Position numbers and translations under genes: made by a program. The notes under the pieces are model-generated. The model was not told where the DNA came from, searched no databases, and worked only from the letters and a program-made list of their open reading frames with translations. A stretch of DNA of 58,444 nucleotides from Nitrospirales bacterium (GTDB lineage Bacteria; Nitrospirota; Nitrospiria; Nitrospirales; UBA8639). The DNA lies in the NCBI GenBank assembly GCA_012270585.1, contig JAAXIB010000078.1, positions 1 through 58,444 on the forward strand. Reading direction: 5' to 3'. Of the stretch, positions 16,183 to 23,080 are shown piece after piece (position 1 is the stretch's first letter; each line of letters opens with the position of its first letter).

Positions 16183-17304
16183 CTATTTCTTTTTTATTTC
16201 CATTTTTATTTCGGCGCAAGAGAACAATGAACCCGTTGCGTGGCGAATCCGTTTCTCTGCGATGTCACAATAAGAGGGGCCGATCTCCACGCCAATGGAG
16301 TTGCGTCCCCACTTGGCCGCGGCAACCGTGGTGGTCCCCGTTCCCATGAACGGATCCAGCACTGTGTCCCCTACGAAGGAGAACATCCGGATCAACCGTG
16401 CCGCTAATTCTTCGGGGTACGGGGCGGGGTGCAGTCGGGTCGATGCGCCGGTTAAGCCGGACCAAATGGGCTGAAACCATTGTTTGTGGTTTTGGTCAGA
16501 TATGACGGATAGGATCCGCATTGCGACCGTTGGGTTCCGGTATCCACCCGGTTTGCGTTGCATCAGGACGAACTCAATGTCGTTCTTGATGACGGCATTG
16601 GGTTCATACGGTTTTCCTAAGAACCCGGCACCATTTCCCGATACCTCAAACACGGCATTGGCAATCTTGTGCCAGATGATGGGTGCCAGGTTGGCATACC
16701 CGAGTTTTCTACAGTGGTCCTGAATAGAGGCATGAAGCGGAACGACCGTGTGTCTCCCGTCGTTCTTTCTTCGTGCCAGACAGACGTCGCCGACCACACA
16801 AATCAGGCGCCCTCCCGGGACCAACACGCGATGACAATGCGACCAGACCTTATCGAGTTCACGGAGAAATTTTTCATAGTCTTTGATGTCCCCAAGCTGG
16901 TCCGTGTGATCTTTGTATTTTTTTAAGATCCAATACGGTGGGGAGGTAACCACCAAATGAATGGATTCATCTTCGAGAAACGTCAGTTCGCGTGCATCTC
17001 CCTGGATTAATCGGTGTGTTGTCGGGATTTGCTGGACGGCCGCTTCTATCTGCTTGAGGAGCCGTTTGTCCTTTGCAATACGGGGAATATCGGTTTGCGG
17101 GTTTTTCAGATCGGCGACGGAACAAGGCAGATAGCGATGGTAATTAGAAAGAACTCTTGTTGCCATGGCGATTACGTCATTAATGTGGCCTGAATTGTGG
17201 AAAATTTCCCGTACACGATACGGTACGAATTTTGTCTGGCCGACCGGTGGAGTGCGATTTTTCAGTTCCGCAGTATAAGCCCTTTCAAATTGTCTGACAA
17301 TCAA
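16183..17304 (-). CDS. Type II DNA methyltransferase partnered with the XhoI-like nuclease
   Basis: 373 aa from TTG at 17304, chosen because GGGAGAAGG lies 6 nt upstream; a longer frame to 17394 lacks such a site. Motif IV TSPPYW is near residue 120 and motif I LDPFMGTGTTTVAA near residue 330, with WGRNSIGVEIGPSYCDIAEKR after it. The order IV before I and the SPPYW signature indicate a beta-class amino-methyltransferase (N4-cytosine or N6-adenine). It forms a two-gene operon with the downstream nuclease. If the nuclease is dead, this would be an orphan methylase. PaeR7I itself is paired with a gamma-class adenine methylase, so the pairing here is atypical, as far as I can judge. Confidence 0.85.
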   Translation of the reverse strand: MIVRQFERAYTAELKNRTPPVGQTKFVPYRVREIFHNSGHINDVIAMATRVLSNYHRYLPCSVADLKNPQTDIPRIAKDKRLLKQIEAAVQQIPTTHRLIQGDARELTFLEDESIHLVVTSPPYWILKKYKDHTDQLGDIKDYEKFLRELDKVWSHCHRVLVPGGRLICVVGDVCLARRKNDGRHTVVPLHASIQDHCRKLGYANLAPIIWHKIANAVFEVSGNGAGFLGKPYEPNAVIKNDIEFVLMQRKPGGYRNPTVAMRILSVISDQNHKQWFQPIWSGLTGASTRLHPAPYPEELAARLIRMFSFVGDTVLDPFMGTGTTTVAAAKWGRNSIGVEIGPSYCDIAEKRIRHATGSLFSCAEIKMEIKKK

Positions 17305-17473
17305 TGGCGGCCTTCTCCCATCCCCGCGGTTTTCTCTCTTGCAAGGTTTCACCTTGTGCGTTAGCCTGATAGGTGGCAGGGCCGTGGAGCACACACGTGC
17401 GAGCTTGCCTTCTTTTTCTTACCCGTAGGTGACAAGCAGATAGTTTCCCAAAGGAAATTTTGAGTCGCACCCC

Positions 17474-18199
17474 ATGACCCAATCCGTGATGAATCTCGAA
17501 CGAGTCGTCAGTGGCATGCAGGAACCGATAAAGCGGTTTATTGATCGAGTGCAGGCGCTCGGCGGGGCAAACTGTTTGGCGGTGATCGGGGTCGGCGCCA
17601 TTGTCACGTCCGGCTTTGATCCGTCACGGCATATCGCACGCAGCGTCCTGGTCCTGGAAACGATTGATCTCGCCATGCTCCGGGAACTGGCCAAAGACGG
17701 GGTCAAACTCGGAAAAGCCAAAATCGCCGCTCCCCTCATCATGACGCCCGTCTACATTGCCGGATCCCTGGATACTTTCCCGTTGGAGTTTCTGGAGATT
17801 CAGCAATGCCACGTGTGTTTTGCCGGCACCGACTATTTTGCGGATCTTTCGTTTGAGGAGCGTCACGTTCGGCTGCAATGTGAGCGCGAGTTGAAAACCA
17901 TCCTGATCGGCATGCGTCAGGGCCTCCTTGCGGCCGCGGGTCGTGAAAAATTCTTTGGGAACATGGAAGGCGATATTGCCGAGCGGTTGATCCGCACGCT
18001 TCGCGGGCTACTGTGGCTTCACGGACAATACGACTATCTGTCGGCGATTGAAGTCGTGGGCCGGATCGAGCAGGAAACCGATCGATCCCTTCCCGGCATT
18101 CGTGCGGCGCTGCAAGAAAACCGCCGGCATGACTGGAATGACTTTACGCGGCTTTATGATGAAATCGACGGCTTAAAAACCGTGGCTGATCGCTGGTAA
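17474..18199 (+). CDS. Uncharacterised nucleotidyltransferase-like protein
   Basis: 241 aa, ATG at 17474. Residues 30-115 follow the pattern of a degenerate nucleotidyltransferase fold: GVGAIVTSGFDPSRHIARSV, APLIMTPVYIAGSLDTFPLE, FLEIQQCHVCFAGTDYFADL. The C-terminal half is helical (LQCERELKTILIGMRQGLLAAAG). The classical GS-x-DxD catalytic motif is not evident, so catalysis is doubtful. It is 5 bp upstream of the TPM-domain gene and probably in one transcript with it and lemA. The family assignment is by pattern memory only. Confidence 0.55.
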   Translation: MTQSVMNLERVVSGMQEPIKRFIDRVQALGGANCLAVIGVGAIVTSGFDPSRHIARSVLVLETIDLAMLRELAKDGVKLGKAKIAAPLIMTPVYIAGSLDTFPLEFLEIQQCHVCFAGTDYFADLSFEERHVRLQCERELKTILIGMRQGLLAAAGREKFFGNMEGDIAERLIRTLRGLLWLHGQYDYLSAIEVVGRIEQETDRSLPGIRAALQENRRHDWNDFTRLYDEIDGLKTVADRW

Positions 18200-18204
18200 C
18201 AAAC

Positions 18205-19020
18205 ATGGGCGGGAAATTCTGGCTAACCGTCGCGGTTCTGCTGGTCCTGCCCGCTTTGAGTTGGGGTGAGGTCTCTGTCCCGGACCCCGGCACCTACGTC
18301 GTGGACAGCGCCGGCATCATCGACCCCGGAACCGAACGGCAGTTGGAGGGCTGGCTTCGCGAACTCGAACAGAAGACCACGGCTCAGGTGAAAGTGCTGA
18401 CCGTGGAGTCGACCCAGGGCGAACCGTTTTTCAGCTTTGTCCAACGGCACGCGGAAGCATGGAAACTTGGCCGGAAGGGTCAGGACAACGGCGCTTTGAT
18501 CGCGTTGGCCCTCAAAGAGCGAAAGGTCCGAATCCATACGGGGTATGGATTGGAGGGTGCGTTGCCCGATTCATGGGCGGGCTCGGCTTCCCGTGCGGTC
18601 GCCTCCCGGTTCTTTAAACAGGCCCAATATTCCCAGGGTCTTTTCCAATTGGCGGTCGTGACGGCCAACCAGGTTGCGGACTCCCAACGAGTCAAGCTCA
18701 CCGGCATTCCCCAACACCGGTATCGGCCAGGCCGGGGCGGCGGAGGGGGCGGTTCGGTTCTGGGATCGTTGCTCGTCCCGTTATTTTTTCTTTTCGTGTT
18801 GTTCTCCAACATGCGGCGCCGTCGCCGGTATTATTCCACGTGGGGCGGCGGAGGATTAGTCGGCGGTATGTTGCTGGGCAGCGCCTTGGGTGGCGTCGCG
18901 GGGAGAAGCCCGTGGGGCGTGTCAAGCGGTGGTTTTGGCGGCGGATTCGGGGGCGGCTTCGGCGGATCGTTCGGCGGGGGTGGAGGTTTCGGTGGTGGCG
19001 GGGGCGGTGCGAGTTGGTAG
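18205..19020 (+). CDS. TPM-domain membrane protein (YgcG-like)
   Basis: 271 aa. A signal peptide (FWLTVAVLLVLPALSWG) precedes a TPM domain of about 120 residues (YVVDSAGIIDPGTERQLEGW, FSFVQRHAEAWKLGRKGQDN, HTGYGLEGALPDSWAG). A transmembrane helix follows at about residues 190-205 (LGSLLVPLFFLFVLF), then a Gly/Ser/Phe-rich tail (GGGFGGGFGGSFGGGGGF). This is the usual architecture of periplasmic TPM proteins. TPM-domain genes are frequently adjacent to lemA, as here. Proposed roles are in membrane protein or photosystem maintenance and phosphatase-like activity; the exact role is unknown. Confidence 0.82.
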   Translation: MGGKFWLTVAVLLVLPALSWGEVSVPDPGTYVVDSAGIIDPGTERQLEGWLRELEQKTTAQVKVLTVESTQGEPFFSFVQRHAEAWKLGRKGQDNGALIALALKERKVRIHTGYGLEGALPDSWAGSASRAVASRFFKQAQYSQGLFQLAVVTANQVADSQRVKLTGIPQHRYRPGRGGGGGGSVLGSLLVPLFFLFVLFSNMRRRRRYYSTWGGGGLVGGMLLGSALGGVAGRSPWGVSSGGFGGGFGGGFGGSFGGGGGFGGGGGGASW

Positions 19021-19070
19021 CGAGCGGTTGCCCGGGTGGAATACGGCATAAGTAACGGAGGAAAACAATC

Positions 19071-19643
19071 ATGAGCGCTGGACGCATCTTACTCATGGTC
19101 TTCGGCGGGTTGCTCATCCTGATCCTGATGCTCGGTGGCTGTGTCTATTCCGGATATAACCAGGTCATTGAGATGGATGAAGCGGTGAAGAGCCAATGGG
19201 CACAGGTCGAAAATCAATTGCAGCGGCGGTTTGAATTGATCCCCAATCTGGTCAATACCGTCAAAGGCGTGGCGAGCCAGGAAGAAAAGATTTATCTGGG
19301 AGTCGCCGAAGCGCGCAAAGCCTATTTTCAGGCGCAATCGGTCAATGAGAAAGCCCGCGCGGCGAGCGGGTTCGAGTCGGCGCTCTCACGGCTGTTGGTC
19401 TTGCGGGAAACCTATCCTCAACTCAAATCCGATCAATCGTTTTTAAAGCTCCAGGACCAACTGGAGGGAACGGAGAATCGATTGGCGGTCGAACGCAAAC
19501 GGTATAACGATAGCGTTCGGGTCCTGAACACTTTTATCCGGAAATTGCTGGGGCGGTTCTACGCTGGGCTGGCCGGCGTCGGACAAGCCGAATACTTCGA
19601 AATAGGAGAAGAAGCCCGAGCCACGCCCAAGGTGGAATTTTAG
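19071..19643 (+). CDS. lemA: LemA family protein
   Basis: 190 aa, ATG at 19071 preceded by GGAGG (19056-19061). One N-terminal transmembrane helix (ILLMVFGGLLILILMLGGC) is followed by the conserved LemA helical domain (YNQVIEMDEAVKSQWAQVEN, RRFELIPNLVNTVKGVASQE) and the C-terminal YNDSVRVLNTFIRKLLGRFY. LemA proteins are membrane-anchored helical bundles. Co-occurrence with the TPM-domain gene 50 bp upstream is the common arrangement. Confidence 0.9.
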   Translation: MSAGRILLMVFGGLLILILMLGGCVYSGYNQVIEMDEAVKSQWAQVENQLQRRFELIPNLVNTVKGVASQEEKIYLGVAEARKAYFQAQSVNEKARAASGFESALSRLLVLRETYPQLKSDQSFLKLQDQLEGTENRLAVERKRYNDSVRVLNTFIRKLLGRFYAGLAGVGQAEYFEIGEEARATPKVEF

Positions 19644-19646
19644 GAT

Positions 19647-19715
19647 CACTCCCCTCCCTTGAGGGGGAGTCGGGGAGCCAAGGGCGTAGCCCGCAGGCGA
19701 ACCGGTGGGGGGAAG
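19647..19715. repeat. Palindromic repeat, family D
   Basis: CTCCCTTGAGGGGGAGTCGGGGAGCCAAGGGCG then AGCCCGC...GAACCGGTGGGGGGAAG. Near-identical copies at 47834-47902 and 51689-51760. Confidence 0.7.
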
Positions 19716-19758
19716 TCGAACGATGGCAAACGGTTGAACACTCTTCTTCTACGCATTT

Positions 19759-20229
19759 ATGCCTGATTACCTGATTACCTGGATTCACCTCGCCGCGGCC
19801 ATCGCCCTCATCGGTGGATTGATGTTTTCCCAATTCGTGCTCACTCCGGTGGCACGGAACACTCCATCCGATTCAAGAGCCAGTGAAATCGTTCGCCTGT
19901 CAGGCCGTCGTTTTCGAACCATCGCGTGGGTGAGTCTCATTGTCCTGATCCTGACCGGCGCGTATCAGATGTTGAACGAGAGCGGAGCAGCGCGGATAGA
20001 AACCACCTGGGGCGTGGTGCTGATGCTGAAGCTGTTCCTGTTCGTCATCGCCTTCGGGCTTCTCCTCATTCACGACTTCATTATCGATCCGTATGCTCCG
20101 TCGTCTCGGGATGCCCCGCCGTCGGCCTCTTCACCAACCGTCCCCGCCCGCGCCGATACCCTGCAAAAAGCCGTCATCGTGATGACCCTGGCCGTGCTTC
20201 TCGTGGCTTCGTATCTGGCGGAGATTTAA
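19759..20229 (+). CDS. CopD-like integral membrane protein
   Basis: 156 aa with four predicted transmembrane helices (YLITWIHLAAAIALIGGLMF, TIAWVSLIVLILTGAYQML, VVLMLKLFLFVIAFGLLLIH, AVIVMTLAVLLVASYLAEI). Conserved His residues in the first (WIHL) and third-helix end (LIHDFII) resemble the CopD/DUF4149 class of membrane proteins, possibly haem- or copper-related. A Pro/Ser-rich cytoplasmic or periplasmic loop precedes the last helix. Function unproven. Confidence 0.6.
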   Translation: MPDYLITWIHLAAAIALIGGLMFSQFVLTPVARNTPSDSRASEIVRLSGRRFRTIAWVSLIVLILTGAYQMLNESGAARIETTWGVVLMLKLFLFVIAFGLLLIHDFIIDPYAPSSRDAPPSASSPTVPARADTLQKAVIVMTLAVLLVASYLAEI

Positions 20230-20292
20230 TGAGGCTTCGCGGGCAGGCTGAATGTGCTCGCCATGTTTCAATCAGTGGAGGCCTTGCACGGA

Positions 20293-21213
20293 CTAAAACG
20301 GCGTCTCGCCGTTACGCAATTTGGCGAGAGCTTGTTTGACGAATTCGGCATCCTGGCTGCCGGGATCCAGGTTCTTGTACGCGGTAGCCCAAAATTCCTC
20401 GGTTTCCCGATACCGCTTCAAATACCATAAGGCCAACCCTTTATACCAATTCACCCCGGGCGCGTTGGGACGATCGACCAACACGAGGTCGAAATGCTTG
20501 AGCGCGGCTTCAAAGACCTTGGGATCGTCGAATTTTCGTTCTTCGATCATGATGACGCCCAGGTTGTAATGCGCTTCATGATTGCGGGGATCCAGTGCCA
20601 GGACCTTCTCGTAGGCGTTCTTCGCGTCATCCGTGCGTTCCAGGACCATGTAGGAGCGACCGGCCATCATCTGGCCTTGCACGTCATCGGGGTTTTCTTT
20701 GAGCCTGGCTTCCAACCGTGCGACCATTTCTCGTGGATCGGGTAGTTGGGCGGCCCTGTCGGTCTGGATGCCCACGAGCCGGTTGATGGTGCGCCATTGC
20801 AGAAAGCTGTAGATTCCGACCGACAACGTGACCACCACCAGGCTGACCGCAATCGCCGATCCCCAGGCACTCCCGGGTTTCCCGGCTTGCTTGGAGGATG
20901 ACGAAGGGCGGCTGGTGACGGCAAGGGTTTCGAGTCGATCCAGGACGCCCAACAGGCGCTGCTCGTCGGTGGCTTTCAAGCGCTCATAATCCTCCTGTTC
21001 CAACCGGCCTTGCGCCAATTCGACATCGAGTTCCTGGATTGACTGGAGAAGGACCTCGCGCTCGACGGAAAGATCGGCCCGTTCCTGATCTTCCTCGGCT
21101 TCCTGACGAATCAACTCGGACGCCGTGGGGTCCTTCCGCCAAAAAGGAGCAGAAATCCCGGCGATCACCCCGATGAGGATCGTGAGACAGACAATGAAGA
21201 AGATGGTCGACAT
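20293..21213 (-). CDS. ccmI: Cytochrome c biogenesis protein CcmI-like (TPR)
   Basis: 306 aa. An N-terminal transmembrane helix (FFIVCLTILIGVIAGISAPF) is followed by an acidic coiled-coil segment (EEDQERADLSVEREVLLQSI, QELDVELAQGRLEQEDYERL) typical of CcmI, a second transmembrane helix (AIAVSLVVVTLSVGIYSFLQ) and a C-terminal TPR domain (DDVQGQMMAGRSYMVLERTD, DPRNHEAHYNLGVIMIEERK). CcmI holds apocytochrome c for the CcmF/H haem ligase. It lies on the same strand as ccmA-H but is separated from ccmH by the divergent hicAB pair. Confidence 0.83.
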   Translation of the reverse strand: MSTIFFIVCLTILIGVIAGISAPFWRKDPTASELIRQEAEEDQERADLSVEREVLLQSIQELDVELAQGRLEQEDYERLKATDEQRLLGVLDRLETLAVTSRPSSSSKQAGKPGSAWGSAIAVSLVVVTLSVGIYSFLQWRTINRLVGIQTDRAAQLPDPREMVARLEARLKENPDDVQGQMMAGRSYMVLERTDDAKNAYEKVLALDPRNHEAHYNLGVIMIEERKFDDPKVFEAALKHFDLVLVDRPNAPGVNWYKGLALWYLKRYRETEEFWATAYKNLDPGSQDAEFVKQALAKLRNGETPF

Positions 21214-21292
21214 GATGTGTTTCCAAGAAACGTGTGGCGCGCGGAACGGCTAATGGGAAGTCATTTTGGTAAAAGGCCTGCCCCTAAACACA

Positions 21293-21320
21293 TTGAATCT
21301 TTTTCCCGATCGTGTATATA
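21293..21320 (+). promoter_or_regulatory. Putative hicAB promoter
   Basis: TTGAAT (21293-21298), 16-bp spacer, TATATA (21315-21320). The predicted start site falls at about 21327, so the ATG at 21328 would give a leaderless or near-leaderless hicA mRNA. Confidence 0.45.
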
Positions 21321-21327
21321 TATGCAC

Positions 21328-21516
21328 ATGGAAACGAAAACTGAGAAAATCAAGCACAGGCTGGAACAGGACGGGTGGTTTTTGACGCGCCATGGTTCCG
21401 GTCATGATATTTACCGGCATCCCCACATCAAGGGCATTATTACCCTGCCCAGACACAAAACGGTATCGCTTGGTGTCGCCCGCTCCATTGCAGGGAAAGC
21501 GGGGTGGCCTGAGTAG
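21328..21516 (+). CDS. hicA: HicA family toxin
   Basis: 62 aa from ATG at 21328 (ATG at 21322 is possible). The sequence KIKHRLEQDGWFLTRHGSGH then DIYRHP...ITLPRHKTVSLGVARSIAGKAG fits the HicA dsRBD-like fold; the His of GSGH corresponds to the catalytic histidine. HicA toxins cleave mRNA. No ribosome site precedes the start. The gene precedes hicB by 26 bp and lies inside the ccm cluster on the opposite strand. Confidence 0.85.
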   Translation: METKTEKIKHRLEQDGWFLTRHGSGHDIYRHPHIKGIITLPRHKTVSLGVARSIAGKAGWPE

Positions 21517-21542
21517 CCACCATGAAAAAGGAGAAGAATCTC

Positions 21543-21926
21543 ATGAGGTATCCCGCAGTGATTGACGGCAAAAAAGGCGCCTATGGCGTGACGTTTCCTG
21601 ACCTGCCCGGTATCGTCGCCATGGGGAAAACTCTTGACGAAGCGCTGGTGAACGCCGAGGAAGCGTTGCGTGATTACGTGGTAGAGACGGAACAGGACGG
21701 GGAGCCGGTCGCGCCGCCTAGTGCGCTCGAACAAGTGAAAATCCCCGACGTGTGTCTGTTGGTATCCATTCCGTTGCTCCGTCTCTCGGGTCGGAGCGTG
21801 CGTGCGAACATGTTGTTGGATGAGGGCGTGGCCGCCTTCATCGCCAGCGAGGCACGACGGCGTGGCATGACCCGGACGACCTACGTGGAATGGATGACGC
21901 GGCGCATTGCGCAAATGGGTGGATAG
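21543..21926 (+). CDS. hicB: HicB family antitoxin
   Basis: 127 aa from ATG at 21543, preceded by AAGGAG; an in-frame ATG at 21522 lacks one. The N-terminal HicB domain (YPAVIDGKKGAYGVTFPDLP, GKTLDEALVNAEEAL) is a degraded RNase H-like fold that covers HicA. The C-terminal ribbon-helix-helix (RSVRANMLLDEGVAAFIASE then RRRGMTRTTYVEWM) would bind the operator. The gene converges with ccmH, with 26 bp between stops. Confidence 0.87.
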   Translation: MRYPAVIDGKKGAYGVTFPDLPGIVAMGKTLDEALVNAEEALRDYVVETEQDGEPVAPPSALEQVKIPDVCLLVSIPLLRLSGRSVRANMLLDEGVAAFIASEARRRGMTRTTYVEWMTRRIAQMGG

Positions 21927-21952
21927 GAGCAACCAGTCGTCGTTGGGTGTCG

Positions 21953-22417
21953 TCATGTATTCCGGTGCAATTCCCGTTCGATTCGGCGTCGGGAGGCTTC
22001 ATCGAGGGTGGGGGGCGGCTGAGACGCGGGAGTTTGCGTCACCCATCCTTTGACTTCTCTCCAGAGCAGGACTCCACCGCCGAACAGCAAAAGAAACGGC
22101 GCCAACCAGATCAGCCAATTGATGCCCTGTTTCGGTGGTTCCATCATGATGTAATTGCCGTAGCGGCTGTGAAAGTACGCTCGGATTTCCTCGGCGGATT
22201 GGTCTTGCATCACGCGTTCACGAATGGCTTCCCGCATCTGATGGGCCAAGGGCGCGCCCGATTCCCAAATATTCTCGGTCTGGCAAACGGCGCATCGAAG
22301 CGTTTTGGCAATCTCGCGCACCTTTTGATCAATCTCCGTTTCATCCACGACTTTGGCCAAGCCGTCGATGGGGGAGACGAAACACAGAAGGATCAGAATG
22401 GGGGAAAAACGCAACAT
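21953..22417 (-). CDS. ccmH: Cytochrome c maturation protein CcmH
   Basis: 154 aa. Signal peptide (FSPILILLCFVSPIDGLA), the redox motif LRCAVCQ with Cys42 and Cys45 (family LRCxxCQ), the helical bundle EEIRAYFHSRYGNYIMMEPP, and a C-terminal transmembrane helix (INWLIWLAPFLLLFGGGVLL). CcmH reduces or holds the apocytochrome CXXCH thiols in the haem ligation complex. Its ATG abuts the ccmG stop directly (22417/22418). Confidence 0.92.
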   Translation of the reverse strand: MLRFSPILILLCFVSPIDGLAKVVDETEIDQKVREIAKTLRCAVCQTENIWESGAPLAHQMREAIRERVMQDQSAEEIRAYFHSRYGNYIMMEPPKQGINWLIWLAPFLLLFGGGVLLWREVKGWVTQTPASQPPPTLDEASRRRIERELHRNT

Positions 22418-22993
22418 TCAGGTCGAGGGCTCGTAGGAGCGGACCTGCGTGTCCGCCTTTTGTAATAATGGGGTCAGAACGTTTTGCGTCAGATTGGTAT
22501 ACACGTCATCCACGATCGGGCCGATCCATTTGTGGCGGATAATACCTTGTTTGTCGATGACGAACGTTTCCGGCACTCCGTAGACGCCGAAATTAATGGC
22601 TAACGTGCCTTTGACGTCTTCCATATGCGGGAAACTCGACCCGTAGCGTTGTAAATACGCACGCGCCTTGGGTCTCTCGTCCTGGTAGTTGATCCCCAGC
22701 ATCACAAATTCGGGGTGATCTTTAAACTCATCGTACAGTCTCAGCAGGTTCTCGTGCTCGACCTTACATTCCTGACACCAGGAGGCCCAAAAGTTCACGA
22801 CGATGACTTTGCCTTTGTACCGTTTGGAGGACAACGGGTCGCCGGATTCCACGTCGGGGCCCTCGAACACGGGAGCGCGGGTATTCACCAGGACCGTCGG
22901 GATATGCCGGGGATCGCCCCACAGCCCTTGGTAAAACAACGAAAGCAGGGCCAAGAGCACGACGAGAATGGTGATCTGCGTGGTACGAGTCAT
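22418..22993 (-). CDS. ccmG: CcmG/DsbE thioredoxin-like protein
   Basis: 191 aa. N-terminal membrane anchor (ITILVVLLALLSLFYQGLW), then a thioredoxin fold with WCQEC (Cys73/Cys76) and a cis-Pro segment YGVPETFVIDKQGIIRHKWI characteristic of CcmG. It keeps apocytochrome c or CcmH thiols reduced, drawing electrons from CcdA/DsbD. The last residues (about 180-191, ADTQVRSYEPST) are encoded by a family E palindromic repeat (22432-22460), so the original C terminus has been replaced or extended. Confidence 0.9.
   Translation of the reverse strand: MTRTTQITILVVLLALLSLFYQGLWGDPRHIPTVLVNTRAPVFEGPDVESGDPLSSKRYKGKVIVVNFWASWCQECKVEHENLLRLYDEFKDHPEFVMLGINYQDERPKARAYLQRYGSSFPHMEDVKGTLAINFGVYGVPETFVIDKQGIIRHKWIGPIVDDVYTNLTQNVLTPLLQKADTQVRSYEPST
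22432..22460. repeat. Family E palindromic repeat within the 3' end of ccmG
   Basis: CGTAGGAGCGGACCTGCGTG then TCCGCCTTT; nearly identical to the non-coding copy at 22997-23024 (GTAGGGGCGGACCTGCGTGT...). It encodes KADTQVRSY in CcmG. Confidence 0.7.
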
Positions 22994-22996
22994 GAG

Positions 22997-23024
22997 CGTA
23001 GGGGCGGACCTGCGTGTCCGCCCT
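22997..23024. repeat. Palindromic repeat, family E
   Basis: GCGTAGGGGCGGACCTGCGT then GTCCGCCC, in the 87-bp gap between ccmF and ccmG. Its arms GGGCGGAC and GTCCGCCC pair perfectly. The short GC-rich inverted repeat TGGCCTCCCC...GGGGAGG follows. Confidence 0.7.
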
Positions 23025-23080
23025 TGGTCCTCTACCCCACCTGGCCTCCCCTTACAAAGGGGAGGAATAATAAGGGAGCC

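Noticed and set aside
18831-19117. Pro-rich frames (72-139 aa) opposite the TPM gene tail
   Set aside because: Artefacts of the Gly-rich codon repeats read on the other strand.
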